Assembly: GCA_016742125.1 (NCBI GenBank)
Contig: JACVCM010000078.1
Location: forward strand, 1 to 14,744
Source: Sphingomonadaceae bacterium
GTDB lineage: Bacteria; Pseudomonadota; Alphaproteobacteria; Sphingomonadales; Sphingomonadaceae
DNA: 14,744 nucleotides
Direction: 5' to 3'
Part shown: in pieces, positions 1 through 7,199 of the stretch
Layout of the letters: each line of letters opens with the position of its first letter
How positions within the stretch are numbered: the stretch's first letter is position 1
Program-made: the position numbers and the translations under genes
The notes under the pieces: generated by a model
Database searches by the model: none
What the model was told of the DNA's origin: nothing
What the model saw: the letters and a program-made list of their open reading frames with translations, nothing else

Positions 1-104
1 CGGACTATATGGTCGAAGAGCTGCAGCTTTTCGAATAGGCGGTTGACCGTTTCAACGATCAGGAATGCGTCGATCATATCGGACATTGGGCCAAGGCGGG
101 CGAA
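1..104 (+). pseudogene. Severed N-terminus of the acyl-CoA dehydrogenase
   Basis: The frame of the downstream acyl-CoA dehydrogenase stays recognisable to the window edge. It reads DYMVEELQLFE, then TAG at 36-38, then AVDRFNDQECVDHIGHWAKA, then joins GEVPRETWRK. Family members carry an uninterrupted helical N-terminus of this type (pattern FR-AV-RF---E--PH---W---GEVPRE). The TAG falls where homologues usually have Glu, Asp or Gln, so one substitution explains it. The true start lies upstream of or near base 9. Either the gene is inactivated, or translation restarts downstream and the first two helices are lost. A sequencing error is a third option. Confidence 0.6.
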
Positions 105-1133
105 GTGCCGCGCGAAACATGGCGCAAGGCCGGGCAGGCGGGCCTGCTGATGGCCAGTGCGCCAGAGGCCTATGGCGGCAGCGGCGGCAATATCTTGCAC
201 GACATCATCATTACCGACCGGCTGGCGCGGGCGGGCGCGCATGAATTGATGATCTCGGTCGTCAACATGGTTTTCGGCCCCTATGTCTGCAGCCTTGCGA
301 CCGAGGCGCAGAAAAGCGCCTGGATTCCCAAGTTGGCGAGTGGCGAATGGCTGGGCGCGATCGCGATGAGCGAACCCGGCGCCGGTTCCGATCTCCAGGC
401 GATCCGGACCACGGCGCGGCGCGATGGCGGCGATTATGTCATCAACGGCCAGAAGATATTCACGACGCTTGGCCATTTTGCCGACATATTGATGGTCGCC
501 TGCAAGACGCCGTCGGACGATGGCAATCGCGCAATCAGCCTGTTCTTCGTGCCGGTCGGTGAAGTCTCCGGCGTGCGCAAAGGACGAAAGCTCGACAAGA
601 TCGGCTTGTCGGCGGCAGGAACGGCGGAGATCTTTTTCGAAGATGTGCGCGTTCCCGCCGACAGCCTTCTGGGCGGCGAACAGGGGCTTGGTTTCCGCCA
701 GATGATGACTAATCTGGCCGAAGAACGCATGGTCGTCGCGATTGAATCGATGGCGATGATCGAACGCGCGCTTGCCGAAACGATCGACTATGTAAAAACG
801 CGCAAGGCGTTTGGTAAGGCGATCATCGATTTTCAGAACACGGCGTTCGTGCTTGCCGAGATGAAGACCCAGGCCAATGCCGCGCGTGTGTTTGTCGATT
901 ATTGCATCGGCAGGTTGCTGGACGGGACGCTCGATGGCGCCACTGCGGCCATGGCCAAGCTGCACCTCAGCGAATTGCAAGGCAGGATTGTCGATCAGTG
1001 CCTGCAACTCTTCGGCGGCTATGGCTATATCAACGAATATCCGATCGCGCGCATGTATCGCGATGCCCGTGTGTCGCGCATCTATGGCGGCACGAGTGAA
1101 ATCATGAAGCTGATCATCAGCCGGACTTTATAA
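105..1133 (+). CDS. Acyl-CoA dehydrogenase (N-terminally interrupted)
   Basis: FAD-dependent flavoenzyme that introduces a trans-2 double bond into acyl-CoA and passes electrons to ETF, as in beta-oxidation or related CoA-linked catabolism. Visible marks, numbered from the GTG at 105: the AMSEPGAGSD signature at 88-96, the middle beta-domain to about 190, a C-terminal helical domain with QLFGGYGYINEYPIARMYRD at 301-320, and YGGTSEIMK near the end. That last motif has Gly where MCAD has its catalytic Glu. Glu in LAEER (about 207) matches the helix-G catalytic position of the isovaleryl/long-chain type, so the active site looks complete. At 342 aa it is about 35-40 residues short of the family, because of a TAG at 36-38. 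The GTG at 105 is simply the first possible restart. The next gene follows after 11 bp with a strong GGGGAGGG site, so the two are probably co-transcribed. Confidence 0.85.
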   Translation: MPRETWRKAGQAGLLMASAPEAYGGSGGNILHDIIITDRLARAGAHELMISVVNMVFGPYVCSLATEAQKSAWIPKLASGEWLGAIAMSEPGAGSDLQAIRTTARRDGGDYVINGQKIFTTLGHFADILMVACKTPSDDGNRAISLFFVPVGEVSGVRKGRKLDKIGLSAAGTAEIFFEDVRVPADSLLGGEQGLGFRQMMTNLAEERMVVAIESMAMIERALAETIDYVKTRKAFGKAIIDFQNTAFVLAEMKTQANAARVFVDYCIGRLLDGTLDGATAAMAKLHLSELQGRIVDQCLQLFGGYGYINEYPIARMYRDARVSRIYGGTSEIMKLIISRTL

Positions 1134-1144
1134 GGGGAGGGACT

Positions 1145-1939
1145 ATGTCCGCGCAGGCGCAAATCGCAATTGTCACTGGAGGCGCATCGGGCATCGGTGC
1201 GGCGACATCCAAATGGCTCGCGGCCGAAGGCTATCACGTCGTGATCGCCGACATTAACGGTGAGGGTGCGACCGCGCTCGCTGCCCAGTTGCAAGGGCAA
1301 GGCGCGGCAGCCACCGCAACCGCCACCGATATGAGCGACGAACGATCAGTGATCGAGATGGTGGCGACGGCAGCCAGAGCAGGGCCGATCGCGGTTTTGG
1401 TCAACAATGCCGCTGACCTCAGTCAGATTCCCCTTGATGGCAATGTGACCGATACCGAACTTGCGGTTTGGGACCGGGTTTATACGGTGAGCGTCAGGGG
1501 CGCGGTCATTGCCTGTCGTGAGGCGATCCCGCATATGATTGCCGGGGGTACGGGATCGATCGTCAACATCTCGTCGATCCAGAGCCTGCTCGGTGATCAT
1601 GAACGCGCAGCCTATAGCGCGATGAAATCGGCGGTGAATTCGCTCACCCGGTCGATCGCGACTCGCTATGGCAAAGAGGGTGTCCGCTGCAACACGATCT
1701 GTCCCGGCCCTGTTCAGCCCGATGAGGCCGATCGCGCCTGGCCCGAGATGATGAAAGCTGTCTATGACCCGCATCTGCTGCGCAACGCCGTCGGCTCGGC
1801 TTTGGAGCTGGCGGAGATTGTCGGCTTTCTGGCGTCGCCCCGGTCGGCCCTGATCACCGGGCAGATGATCACCGCCGATGCCGGTTTCACCGCGCATATG
1901 CATCTGTTCCTGAAGCTGCGCGGCCAGTCGATTCCCTGA
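1145..1939 (+). CDS. Short-chain dehydrogenase/reductase (SDR), NAD-type
   Basis: Classical SDR of 264 aa, probably oxidising a hydroxyl group on a catabolic intermediate with NAD+. The Rossmann glycine motif TGGASGIG is at residues 11-18. Asp36 at the end of the second strand (VVIAD) favours NAD over NADP. NNAA lies at 87-90. The catalytic set is Ser144 (NISS), Tyr157 and Lys161 (YSAMK), and the CPGPV loop follows at 187-191. The start is fixed by GGGGAGGG at 1134-1141, just ahead of ATG 1145. It sits 11 bp behind the acyl-CoA dehydrogenase and probably works in the same pathway, for example as a hydroxyacyl-CoA or alcohol dehydrogenase. The exact substrate cannot be told from the sequence. 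The C-terminus (HMHLFLKL) is longer than in minimal SDRs. Confidence 0.9.
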   Translation: MSAQAQIAIVTGGASGIGAATSKWLAAEGYHVVIADINGEGATALAAQLQGQGAAATATATDMSDERSVIEMVATAARAGPIAVLVNNAADLSQIPLDGNVTDTELAVWDRVYTVSVRGAVIACREAIPHMIAGGTGSIVNISSIQSLLGDHERAAYSAMKSAVNSLTRSIATRYGKEGVRCNTICPGPVQPDEADRAWPEMMKAVYDPHLLRNAVGSALELAEIVGFLASPRSALITGQMITADAGFTAHMHLFLKLRGQSIP

Positions 1940-1997
1940 GTTTTTGCCATGCAGTCCGACCAAAGGAATAGCTCAACCAATATGTTCGGTCGGTCAG

Positions 1998-2026
1998 TTG
2001 ACTTAACGAAATTTATTGCCTACGAA
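1998..2026 (+). promoter_or_regulatory. Putative sigma-70 promoter for the TonB receptor gene
   Basis: TTGACT (1998-2003), a 17-bp spacer and TACGAA (2021-2026) form a plausible -35/-10 pair, 30 bp ahead of the receptor start codon. The region is visibly AT-richer than its surroundings. Just upstream, GTTCGGTCGGTCAG contains a GGTC-GGTC tandem that could be half of an operator (TetR-type regulators of acyl-CoA metabolism often bind GC-rich GGTCGG half-sites). No full palindrome is seen, so that part is only a suggestion. Confidence 0.4.
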
Positions 2027-2055
2027 TATGGACAAGAGAGTGGAGGAGAGAGAGG

Positions 2056-4416
2056 ATGATTAACCTGAAATCAGGAGCCATGCTGACCCGTTTGTCGATT
2101 GCGGGGGGGGCGCTGCTTACATCGTTAATGGCCGGTGTTGCTATGCCCGCGCCGGTTCTGGCCCAGGAAGCCGAGGCGGAGCCAACCGAAATTCTGGTTA
2201 CAGCGCTGCGGCCCGAAGAAACACTCATCAGCACCCCAGTCGTCGCCAATGTGCTGACGCAACAGGATATTGCGCGCTATGATTCGGTTTCGATCGCGCA
2301 GATCGCAAATTCCGTCCCCTCGCTGATCGTCGGCGAAACGACCACCCAGACGGGTGGTGTGCTGGTCTTGCGCGGCGTGGGCAGCGGACCGGACAACCCT
2401 TCGACCGATCAGGCTGTTGCGCTCAACATCGACGGCATTCAGGTGAGCAAAGCGTTGGCGCTCAAGCTGGGGCAAGTCGATGTAGGGCAAGTCGAAGTGC
2501 TGCGGGGTCCGCAGGCCCTGTTCTTCGGCAAGAACAGTCCAGGTGGCGTGATCTCGCTCAACTCGGCCGAACCGACCAAGGAGTTCTATTCGTCGCTGCA
2601 GGGCAGTTATGAATTCAACGATCAGCAATGGCAATTGACTGGCGTGGTTTCCGCGCCACTGTCCGACAGCACAGGGGTCCGACTGGCTGCCTACTACAGC
2701 AAGATGGGCGATGGCTATGTCAAGAATGTCGCAGGCGGCAATCCGCGTCGGACCGCCGGTCCGAACTCGGAGGAATTCTTCGTGCGCGGCTCCCTCAAAT
2801 TCGAGGCAGGCGATGCGCTGACCGGACGAATCGGGGTGAGCTATGGCAAACTTGAGAACGCCGGGGTCAGTTCGATTCAGCAGTTGTTCTACTGCCCGCT
2901 TGGGCAACCGCAGTATCAGCTTGGCGGGCTTTCTGCGCCAGGGCGCGACGACTGTACGGCTAACGGAACGACGGTGCGCGGGGAGCTTTCGCCTACGCAA
3001 GCAGCCGCCGCTCCCGGTTTTCGCGATGGCACGCCCTATTACGAGAGTCGGCAGTTTCTCGCCTCAGGGCAGTTGGACTATCGGTTGAGCGACCAGCTGA
3101 CGCTGACTTCGGTAACCGGCTACTACAATCTGCGGCAGCAAATCGCCGATACCTATACCTTCACTGATGTGCCGGTTCTCGCGGCGCACTCGGATATTCG
3201 CGTACGACAGTTTTCGCAGGAATTGCGGCTGGCTTCTGATTTCGATGGTCCGTTGAACTTTCTTGCCGGGGCATTCTATGAATCGAACCGGCACCGGGAC
3301 GTCGTCCCTTTGATCTTCACTTTGCCCACCCTATTCGTTCCTCCGATTGCCTCGCACGACATCAAGGGTGAGGCCGTATCGGTGTTTGGCCAACTGCGCT
3401 GGAACCTGACCGAGCAGGTCGAGCTGTCGGGCGGTTTGCGTTATACGGATGAATCGAAGACCCTTGCCACGACCAACAACGGCGTACCGGTCAACTTCGT
3501 CGCTCCTTCGCGGATCTCGAATGACAATTTCTCGCCGGAAGTCACGCTTACCTGGCGTCCGAGCACGAGCGCCACGCTCTTCGCAAGTTACAAGCAGGGC
3601 TTCAAGTCCGGCGGCTTCAGTGCCACATCCGGGGGAACGACCGGCGTTTTTCCGACCGCGGATCTGCGGTACCAGCCGGAAAAGGTTAAGGGCTTTGAAG
3701 GCGGGGTCAAACTGGCGGCGATGGATCGCCAGCTGCGCATGAACCTGTCCGCCTACACCTATGACTATACCAACCTGCAGCAATCGTCGTTTGACTCTGC
3801 GGCAATTTCACTTGTGGTGCGCAATGCCGCTGCTGCGCAGGTAGATGGACTCGAGTTCGATGCCTCCTTCCAGCCACGCAATATCTCGGGCCTTAAACTG
3901 CGCGGCAGCCTCGCTTACAACGATGCGCGCTACTCCAAATTTATCACAGGTTGCTACGGCGGGCAGACGATCGCGCTCGGGTGCAACGGCGTCGATAGCA
4001 CCGGCACACCAACCCAAAATCTGGGTGGGCGCCGCATGGTCAACGCGCCGGAATGGATCGGCAGCTTTGGCTTCGATTTTGCACATCAGGTAAGCAACGG
4101 GCTTGAGGCTTCCGTCAGCTTCGACAGCACCTATCGCAGCGAGTATATGCCATTCCAGAACTACAACCCCAATGCGCTGCAAAAGGGATACTGGAATCTT
4201 GACGCTGCGCTGCGGCTGCGCGCCGAAAAGGGTTGGGAGGTTGCCATGATCGGCCGCAATCTGACCAACACGCTGCGGGCCGCCTCGGGCAACGACGTTC
4301 CGGGGACAGGTATCGGCACCGGTACCACCTTCGGAATTTCGTCCGATCTGTTTGGCGCATTCAACCGGCCACGCACGATCATGCTACAACTCACGATCAA
4401 GCCTCAAGACTTCTGA
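2056..4416 (+). CDS. TonB-dependent outer-membrane receptor
   Basis: Outer-membrane 22-strand beta-barrel receptor of 786 aa that imports a ligand using TonB/ExbBD energy. The signal peptide covers about residues 1-36, with a cleavage site around PVLA-QE. A TonB-box-like EILVTA follows at 45-50. The plug domain, about 55-175, carries VLRGVGSG and the signature VEVLRGPQALFFGKNSPGGV (147-166). The rest is barrel, ending in an aromatic residue (Phe786) as outer-membrane proteins do. GGAGGAGAGAGAGG sits directly ahead of ATG 2056. The family in sphingomonads is greatly expanded and often placed with catabolic genes, so uptake of an organic substrate is as likely as a siderophore; no siderophore gene is nearby. 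The phosphotransferase gene starts 11 bp after its stop, so the two are likely one transcript. Confidence 0.95.
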   Translation: MINLKSGAMLTRLSIAGGALLTSLMAGVAMPAPVLAQEAEAEPTEILVTALRPEETLISTPVVANVLTQQDIARYDSVSIAQIANSVPSLIVGETTTQTGGVLVLRGVGSGPDNPSTDQAVALNIDGIQVSKALALKLGQVDVGQVEVLRGPQALFFGKNSPGGVISLNSAEPTKEFYSSLQGSYEFNDQQWQLTGVVSAPLSDSTGVRLAAYYSKMGDGYVKNVAGGNPRRTAGPNSEEFFVRGSLKFEAGDALTGRIGVSYGKLENAGVSSIQQLFYCPLGQPQYQLGGLSAPGRDDCTANGTTVRGELSPTQAAAAPGFRDGTPYYESRQFLASGQLDYRLSDQLTLTSVTGYYNLRQQIADTYTFTDVPVLAAHSDIRVRQFSQELRLASDFDGPLNFLAGAFYESNRHRDVVPLIFTLPTLFVPPIASHDIKGEAVSVFGQLRWNLTEQVELSGGLRYTDESKTLATTNNGVPVNFVAPSRISNDNFSPEVTLTWRPSTSATLFASYKQGFKSGGFSATSGGTTGVFPTADLRYQPEKVKGFEGGVKLAAMDRQLRMNLSAYTYDYTNLQQSSFDSAAISLVVRNAAAAQVDGLEFDASFQPRNISGLKLRGSLAYNDARYSKFITGCYGGQTIALGCNGVDSTGTPTQNLGGRRMVNAPEWIGSFGFDFAHQVSNGLEASVSFDSTYRSEYMPFQNYNPNALQKGYWNLDAALRLRAEKGWEVAMIGRNLTNTLRAASGNDVPGTGIGTGTTFGISSDLFGAFNRPRTIMLQLTIKPQDF

Positions 4417-4427
4417 GCCAAAGTTCT

Positions 4428-5669
4428 ATGGACGCCGCTGCCACCGCGCCAACACCGTCGATCGCGGCTGATCTCAGGTTTTCTGCCAGTTGGTGGGCTC
4501 GCGAGGCCTATCAACTATGGCGGGGCCGACGGGCTGTCGGCAACGACGTTCCGCTGCGGGCTCGTGACATCACTGCTGAATGGCTCAACGCAGCTTTGCG
4601 CCGCGTTGGTAGCCCGTGGCAGATCGATCGGGTGACGATCGAGGATGAGGAAAGCGGCACAGCATCGCGCGCCCGGCTGCGGCTGCAAGGGTCCGGTGCG
4701 GGTCTGCCGAAAACGATGTTCGTGAAGTTGGCTCCGGTGCACATCCCGACCTTGGTTCATACCACAGCGATGGGTCTGGGTGAGGCGGAAAGCCGCTTCT
4801 ACAACGAAATCCGTCCGCGGTTGCAGCTTCGTGCACCGAAAACCTACTATGCTGACTCGGATCGCAGGTCCGGACGTTACATCATTGTGATGGAAGATCT
4901 GGCAGACCGCGACGTTACCTTCTGCCGGGTGCCGGTACCGACGAATATCGACACAGCGCGTGAAGCTGTGCGACAGCTTGCCTTGCTGCACGCTCCATTC
5001 TGGCGTTCCAGGGAATTCGAAGACAATCTGGCCTGGGTTCCCATTCGCGAAAGTCTGGAAGAAGTGCGGATGGAACGGGCGCTGTTCTATCTTTCGGAAG
5101 GGCGCACGCTGAAGCGCTTTGCTGGGCTCGCGGCGGACGAAGTCGTCGCGCGTTCCGCCAATGTCTATCGCTATCGTCACCAGTTGATGCGTCACTGGCA
5201 GCAAGGTCCGCAGACACTGATGCACGGCGATTGTCACCTGTCCAACTGGTACATGTTGGATGGACAGCCGTGCCTTGCGGACTGGCAGGTGGTCCAGCGC
5301 GGCCAAGGTATTCGCGATGTCAGCTTCTTCATGATCATGTCACTATCGATCGAGGATCGCCGCCAGTATCAGGAAGAGCTTCTGGAGTTGTACGTCGGCG
5401 AACTCAACGCTGCGGGAATTACCGAGGCCACGATGGATTGGGCGCAAGAGGGTCACCGCAGCTACGCTATCTACTCCTGGATCTGCGCGATGGTCACCGG
5501 CGCGTTCGGCGCGATGCAGCCTGAGCCGGTTTGTCGGGCGTTCGTGGAACGCGCCAATGCCGCGATGCTGGATCTCGGTTCGCTGCGGTGGCTGGAAGAT
5601 AGCTTCGGGCGCTCAGCTGGTTCGCCACAAGCAGACCGGACTCCGATGGAAGGATCGAAACGATGCTAG
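4428..5669 (+). CDS. APH-fold phosphotransferase (aminoglycoside phosphotransferase / ecdysteroid-kinase-like)
   Basis: Kinase-like small-molecule phosphotransferase, 413 aa. Seen: FVKL with the likely ATP-binding Lys100; hinge-like IVMEDL at 153-158; catalytic-loop motif HGDCHLSN at 266-273; and LADWQ at 283-287, whose Asp285 stands at the metal-binding DFG position. These match the APH/EcKL superfamily. The frame is open far upstream, but ATG 4428, 11 bp after the receptor stop, is the sensible start because earlier codons lie inside the receptor gene. Relatives (for example ACAD10/11 and the levulinate LvaA kinase) phosphorylate hydroxyacyl-CoAs for dehydration; a similar role beside an acyl-CoA dehydrogenase and SDRs is an inference, and antibiotic resistance is unlikely. 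Its last 20 residues after DSFG are absent from the paralogous tail at 6481-6730, which stops at that point. The stop overlaps the next gene's start. Confidence 0.85.
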   Translation: MDAAATAPTPSIAADLRFSASWWAREAYQLWRGRRAVGNDVPLRARDITAEWLNAALRRVGSPWQIDRVTIEDEESGTASRARLRLQGSGAGLPKTMFVKLAPVHIPTLVHTTAMGLGEAESRFYNEIRPRLQLRAPKTYYADSDRRSGRYIIVMEDLADRDVTFCRVPVPTNIDTAREAVRQLALLHAPFWRSREFEDNLAWVPIRESLEEVRMERALFYLSEGRTLKRFAGLAADEVVARSANVYRYRHQLMRHWQQGPQTLMHGDCHLSNWYMLDGQPCLADWQVVQRGQGIRDVSFFMIMSLSIEDRRQYQEELLELYVGELNAAGITEATMDWAQEGHRSYAIYSWICAMVTGAFGAMQPEPVCRAFVERANAAMLDLGSLRWLEDSFGRSAGSPQADRTPMEGSKRC

Positions 5670-6469
5670 ACCTCGATGGCAAGACCATCATTGTGACCGG
5701 AGCAACAAAGGGTATTGGTCTGGGCATCGTTTGGGAACTGGTAGAGCGCGGCGCGCAGGTCGTCGTTTCGAGCCGCAATGCCGACGACTGCCGGGCTGTA
5801 GCCGAGGAATTGAACACGAGAACAGGTCGCAATTGCGCCATCGGACTCGACGCCGATATCGAAAGCCTCGACGTGGGCGACAGATTGCTGGCGGCCTGCC
5901 TCAGCGCGTTTGGCCGTATCGATGGGCTGGTGTGCAACGCTGCGGTCATGCCGTTCCACGGTCCATCCGATCAAACCCCGCCAGAGAAATTCGCGCAATT
6001 GCTGCACGGCAATGTCCATGCGACCTTTCGTCTGTGCCAGACTGTCTCGGTACCGCTTCGCGCTCAAAAGCAGGGCAGCATTGTTATCATCGGGTCGGCT
6101 GCGGGGCTGATCGCCGAACCTCTGCTGATGGCCTACGGAGCCTCGAAGCTGGCGCAAATTCATGTTGCGAAGTGCCTTGCGACCGAGTTGGCGCCTTATG
6201 GAGTCAGGGTCAATTGCGTCCCACCCGGACTTATTCGAAGCGAGCAGTCACGCCCGGTCTGGACCGATCCGGAAATGCTCAAACAAATGCTGGGCACTAT
6301 CGCTATCAAGCGTATCGGTGAACCGCGCGACGTTGCTGCTGTGGTTGCGTTTCTGTTGTCGGATTCCAGCAGCTACGTCACCGGCACAGTCATTCCAGTC
6401 GACGGTGGCATGACTTCGCTACCGGCGTCCGCCGGTTTAGCTGATGCCTTGGACAGCGCATTCTCGTGA
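5663..6469 (+). CDS. Short-chain dehydrogenase/reductase (SDR), NADP-leaning
   Basis: Classical SDR of 268 aa. It has TGATKGIG at 12-19, CNAA at 91-94 (Cys replaces the first Asn of the usual NNAG), catalytic Ser145, Tyr158 and Lys162 (YGASK), and the C-terminal GTVIPVDGGM. Ser37-Arg38 after the second strand suggests NADP(H). The usual NAIAPG loop is changed to NCVPPG. ATG 5663 lies in ATGCTAG, where TAG ends the phosphotransferase, so the two genes overlap by 7 bp and are probably translationally coupled; GGAAGGATCG precedes the start. The protein is clearly diverged from the SDR at 1145, so this is not a recent local duplication. Substrate is unknown, presumably a ketone or alcohol in the same pathway. 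Confidence 0.9.
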   Translation: MLDLDGKTIIVTGATKGIGLGIVWELVERGAQVVVSSRNADDCRAVAEELNTRTGRNCAIGLDADIESLDVGDRLLAACLSAFGRIDGLVCNAAVMPFHGPSDQTPPEKFAQLLHGNVHATFRLCQTVSVPLRAQKQGSIVIIGSAAGLIAEPLLMAYGASKLAQIHVAKCLATELAPYGVRVNCVPPGLIRSEQSRPVWTDPEMLKQMLGTIAIKRIGEPRDVAAVVAFLLSDSSSYVTGTVIPVDGGMTSLPASAGLADALDSAFS

Positions 6470-6480
6470 ATTGTTGAGGG

Positions 6481-6730
6481 ATTTGTGTGATCGTGACCGG
6501 CGCATTCGGCGCGATGCAACCAGAAGCGGTTTGCCGCGCTTTCATGGAACGCGCAGGCGCGGCGATGCTAGAGTTTGTCCAGATTAAATGGAACCGTAGT
6601 GCCGAGCCTGTCGAAGCACGCCTAGCCGAGAAGCGCCCGTCGACAGGCTCAGGGCTACGGTGATGTTTCAACCTCATCAGGACAAACTCTAGACCTGGGC
6701 TCGCTCGACTGGCTGGAGCGCGCGTTTTAA
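6481..6730 (+). pseudogene. C-terminal remnant of a second APH-fold phosphotransferase, split by a miniature element
   Basis: Beginning 12 bp after the SDR stop, the + strand encodes ICVIVTGAFGAMQPEAVCRA, FMERAGAAML, then (after the 6571-6689 insertion) DLGSLDWLERAF and TAA at 6728-6730. By eye, 34 of 42 positions match the tail of the full phosphotransferase at 4428 (residues 352-393). Everything upstream of this tail is missing. It is therefore the end of a paralogue left by recombination or deletion, not a functional gene. Its natural stop right after WLERAF implies that the 20-residue extension on the intact copy is not an ancestral family feature. Confidence 0.85.
6571..6689 (+). mobile_element. 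119-bp MITE-like element, TA target duplication, IS630/Tc1-type
   Basis: The ends are GAGTTTGTCCAGAT on the left and, read from the other side, GAGTTTGTCCTGAT on the right: 13 of 14 bases match. The dinucleotide TA flanks both ends (6569-6570 and 6690-6691) inside a CTAG context. Removing the element plus one TA restores the reading frame of the phosphotransferase remnant exactly (ATGCTAGACCTG, A-M-L-D-L). The interior is itself palindromic: ACCGTAG and GAGCCTGTCGA recur inverted in both halves. No protein is encoded. TA duplication at CTAG is the known target habit of IS630-family elements, so a non-autonomous relative moved in trans is the likely identity. Confidence 0.8.
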
Positions 6731-6774
6731 TCGCGGGGCATTGTCGTTGGCAGAGAAATGCCTTTGGGGTGCCA

Positions 6775-6804
6775 GGGTGTCTTTGGGGCCGGAGCCGGAC
6801 ACCC
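6775..6804. repeat. Hairpin-forming inverted repeat
   Basis: GGGTGTC (6775-6781) pairs with GACACCC (6798-6804), and a smaller GGC/GCC stem can form inside the loop. There is no T-run after it, so it is not a clear terminator. It lies in the gene-free stretch 6731-6934 between the phosphotransferase remnant and the small ORF. I see nothing else there except the operator-like repeat near 6869. Confidence 0.35.
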
Positions 6805-6868
6805 GACACGAGAGTTTCGGGTCAGACTGCAAGACGCGACCAAAACACTTCTCAAATAATCAACTTAA

Positions 6869-6893
6869 CTCCGTGACATATGTGTTGACGGAG
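6869..6893. promoter_or_regulatory. Inverted repeat over a possible -35 box
   Basis: CTCCGT (6869-6874) and ACGGAG (6888-6893) are inverted copies 13 bases apart. The right arm overlaps TTGACG (6885-6890), a good -35 candidate for the small ORF that starts at 6935. No convincing -10 is seen. An operator for a repressor is possible but unproven. Confidence 0.25.
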
Positions 6894-6934
6894 AACAGTG
6901 AAAAAAGGATGATCGGCCTAAATAGGAGCAAAAA

Positions 6935-7141
6935 ATGTACAAGCTGATTGCTAATCCTGAAAAACACCGCATCGAATTGATTTTCAGCGGTAGTATCGAC
7001 TCGGATTTGCCGGCGCTTCATGCTGAACTTTCAATTGCGTGGGGCAAAATCAAGGATCCCAATGGGCAGTTCGATGTTTTATCCGATTTCACCGAATCAC
7101 TGTTCCCCGTCAGCGCTTATGGCCCAGATTTGAGGTTGTGA
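6935..7141 (+). CDS. Small hypothetical protein, possibly a truncated longer protein
   Basis: A 68-aa ORF with a good ribosome site (AGGAGC, 7 bases ahead of ATG 6935). The sequence begins MYKLIANPEKHRIELIFSGS and later has FDVLSDFTES. The pattern of a short beta-hairpin start, a helix and an FDV-SD segment resembles small STAS-like alphaproteobacterial proteins of about 120-130 aa, but I cannot name a family. At 68 aa it would be only the first half, with an unrelated tail (AYGPDLRL). An IS3-family element inserted immediately after its stop codon (target ATT 7141-7143), so the element did not cut the frame. Base composition is AT-richer than the neighbours, which hints at separate origin. 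Confidence 0.4.
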   Translation: MYKLIANPEKHRIELIFSGSIDSDLPALHAELSIAWGKIKDPNGQFDVLSDFTESLFPVSAYGPDLRL

Positions 7142-7150
7142 TTTAAGGAG

Positions 7151-7199
7151 TGTTTTGGTCTCGTCGTAGTGACGAAGGAACGAAGATGAGACCAAAACA
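7151..7199 (+). promoter_or_regulatory. Long inverted repeat around the IS3 orfA start
   Basis: TGTTTTGGTCTC (7151-7162) and GAGACCAAAACA (7188-7199) are perfect 12-bp inverted copies. The 25-base loop holds the ribosome site (GAAGGA) and the ATG of orfA at 7186, next to the right arm. A transcript entering from outside would fold and mask the start, whereas one beginning inside would not. Similar leader hairpins are known in other insertion sequences (such as IS10 and IS50) as protection against read-through. Confidence 0.55.

Noticed and set aside
1346..1963. 205-aa minus-strand ORF opposite the first SDR
   Set aside because: It lies antisense to a clearly real SDR and has an Arg/Asp/His-rich shadow composition without motifs.
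4233..4427. Longer phosphotransferase start inside the TonB receptor gene
   Set aside because: The upstream frame is a shadow of the receptor coding sequence (Arg- and His-rich, no homology). ATG 4428 gives a family-like N-terminus and normal operon spacing.
6571..6689. Miniature element as a derivative of the IS630 remnant at 9869
   Set aside because: Both use TA targets, but the terminal repeats differ (GAGTTTGTCC against GAGCGTTTTTC), so a direct parent-offspring link is not supported.
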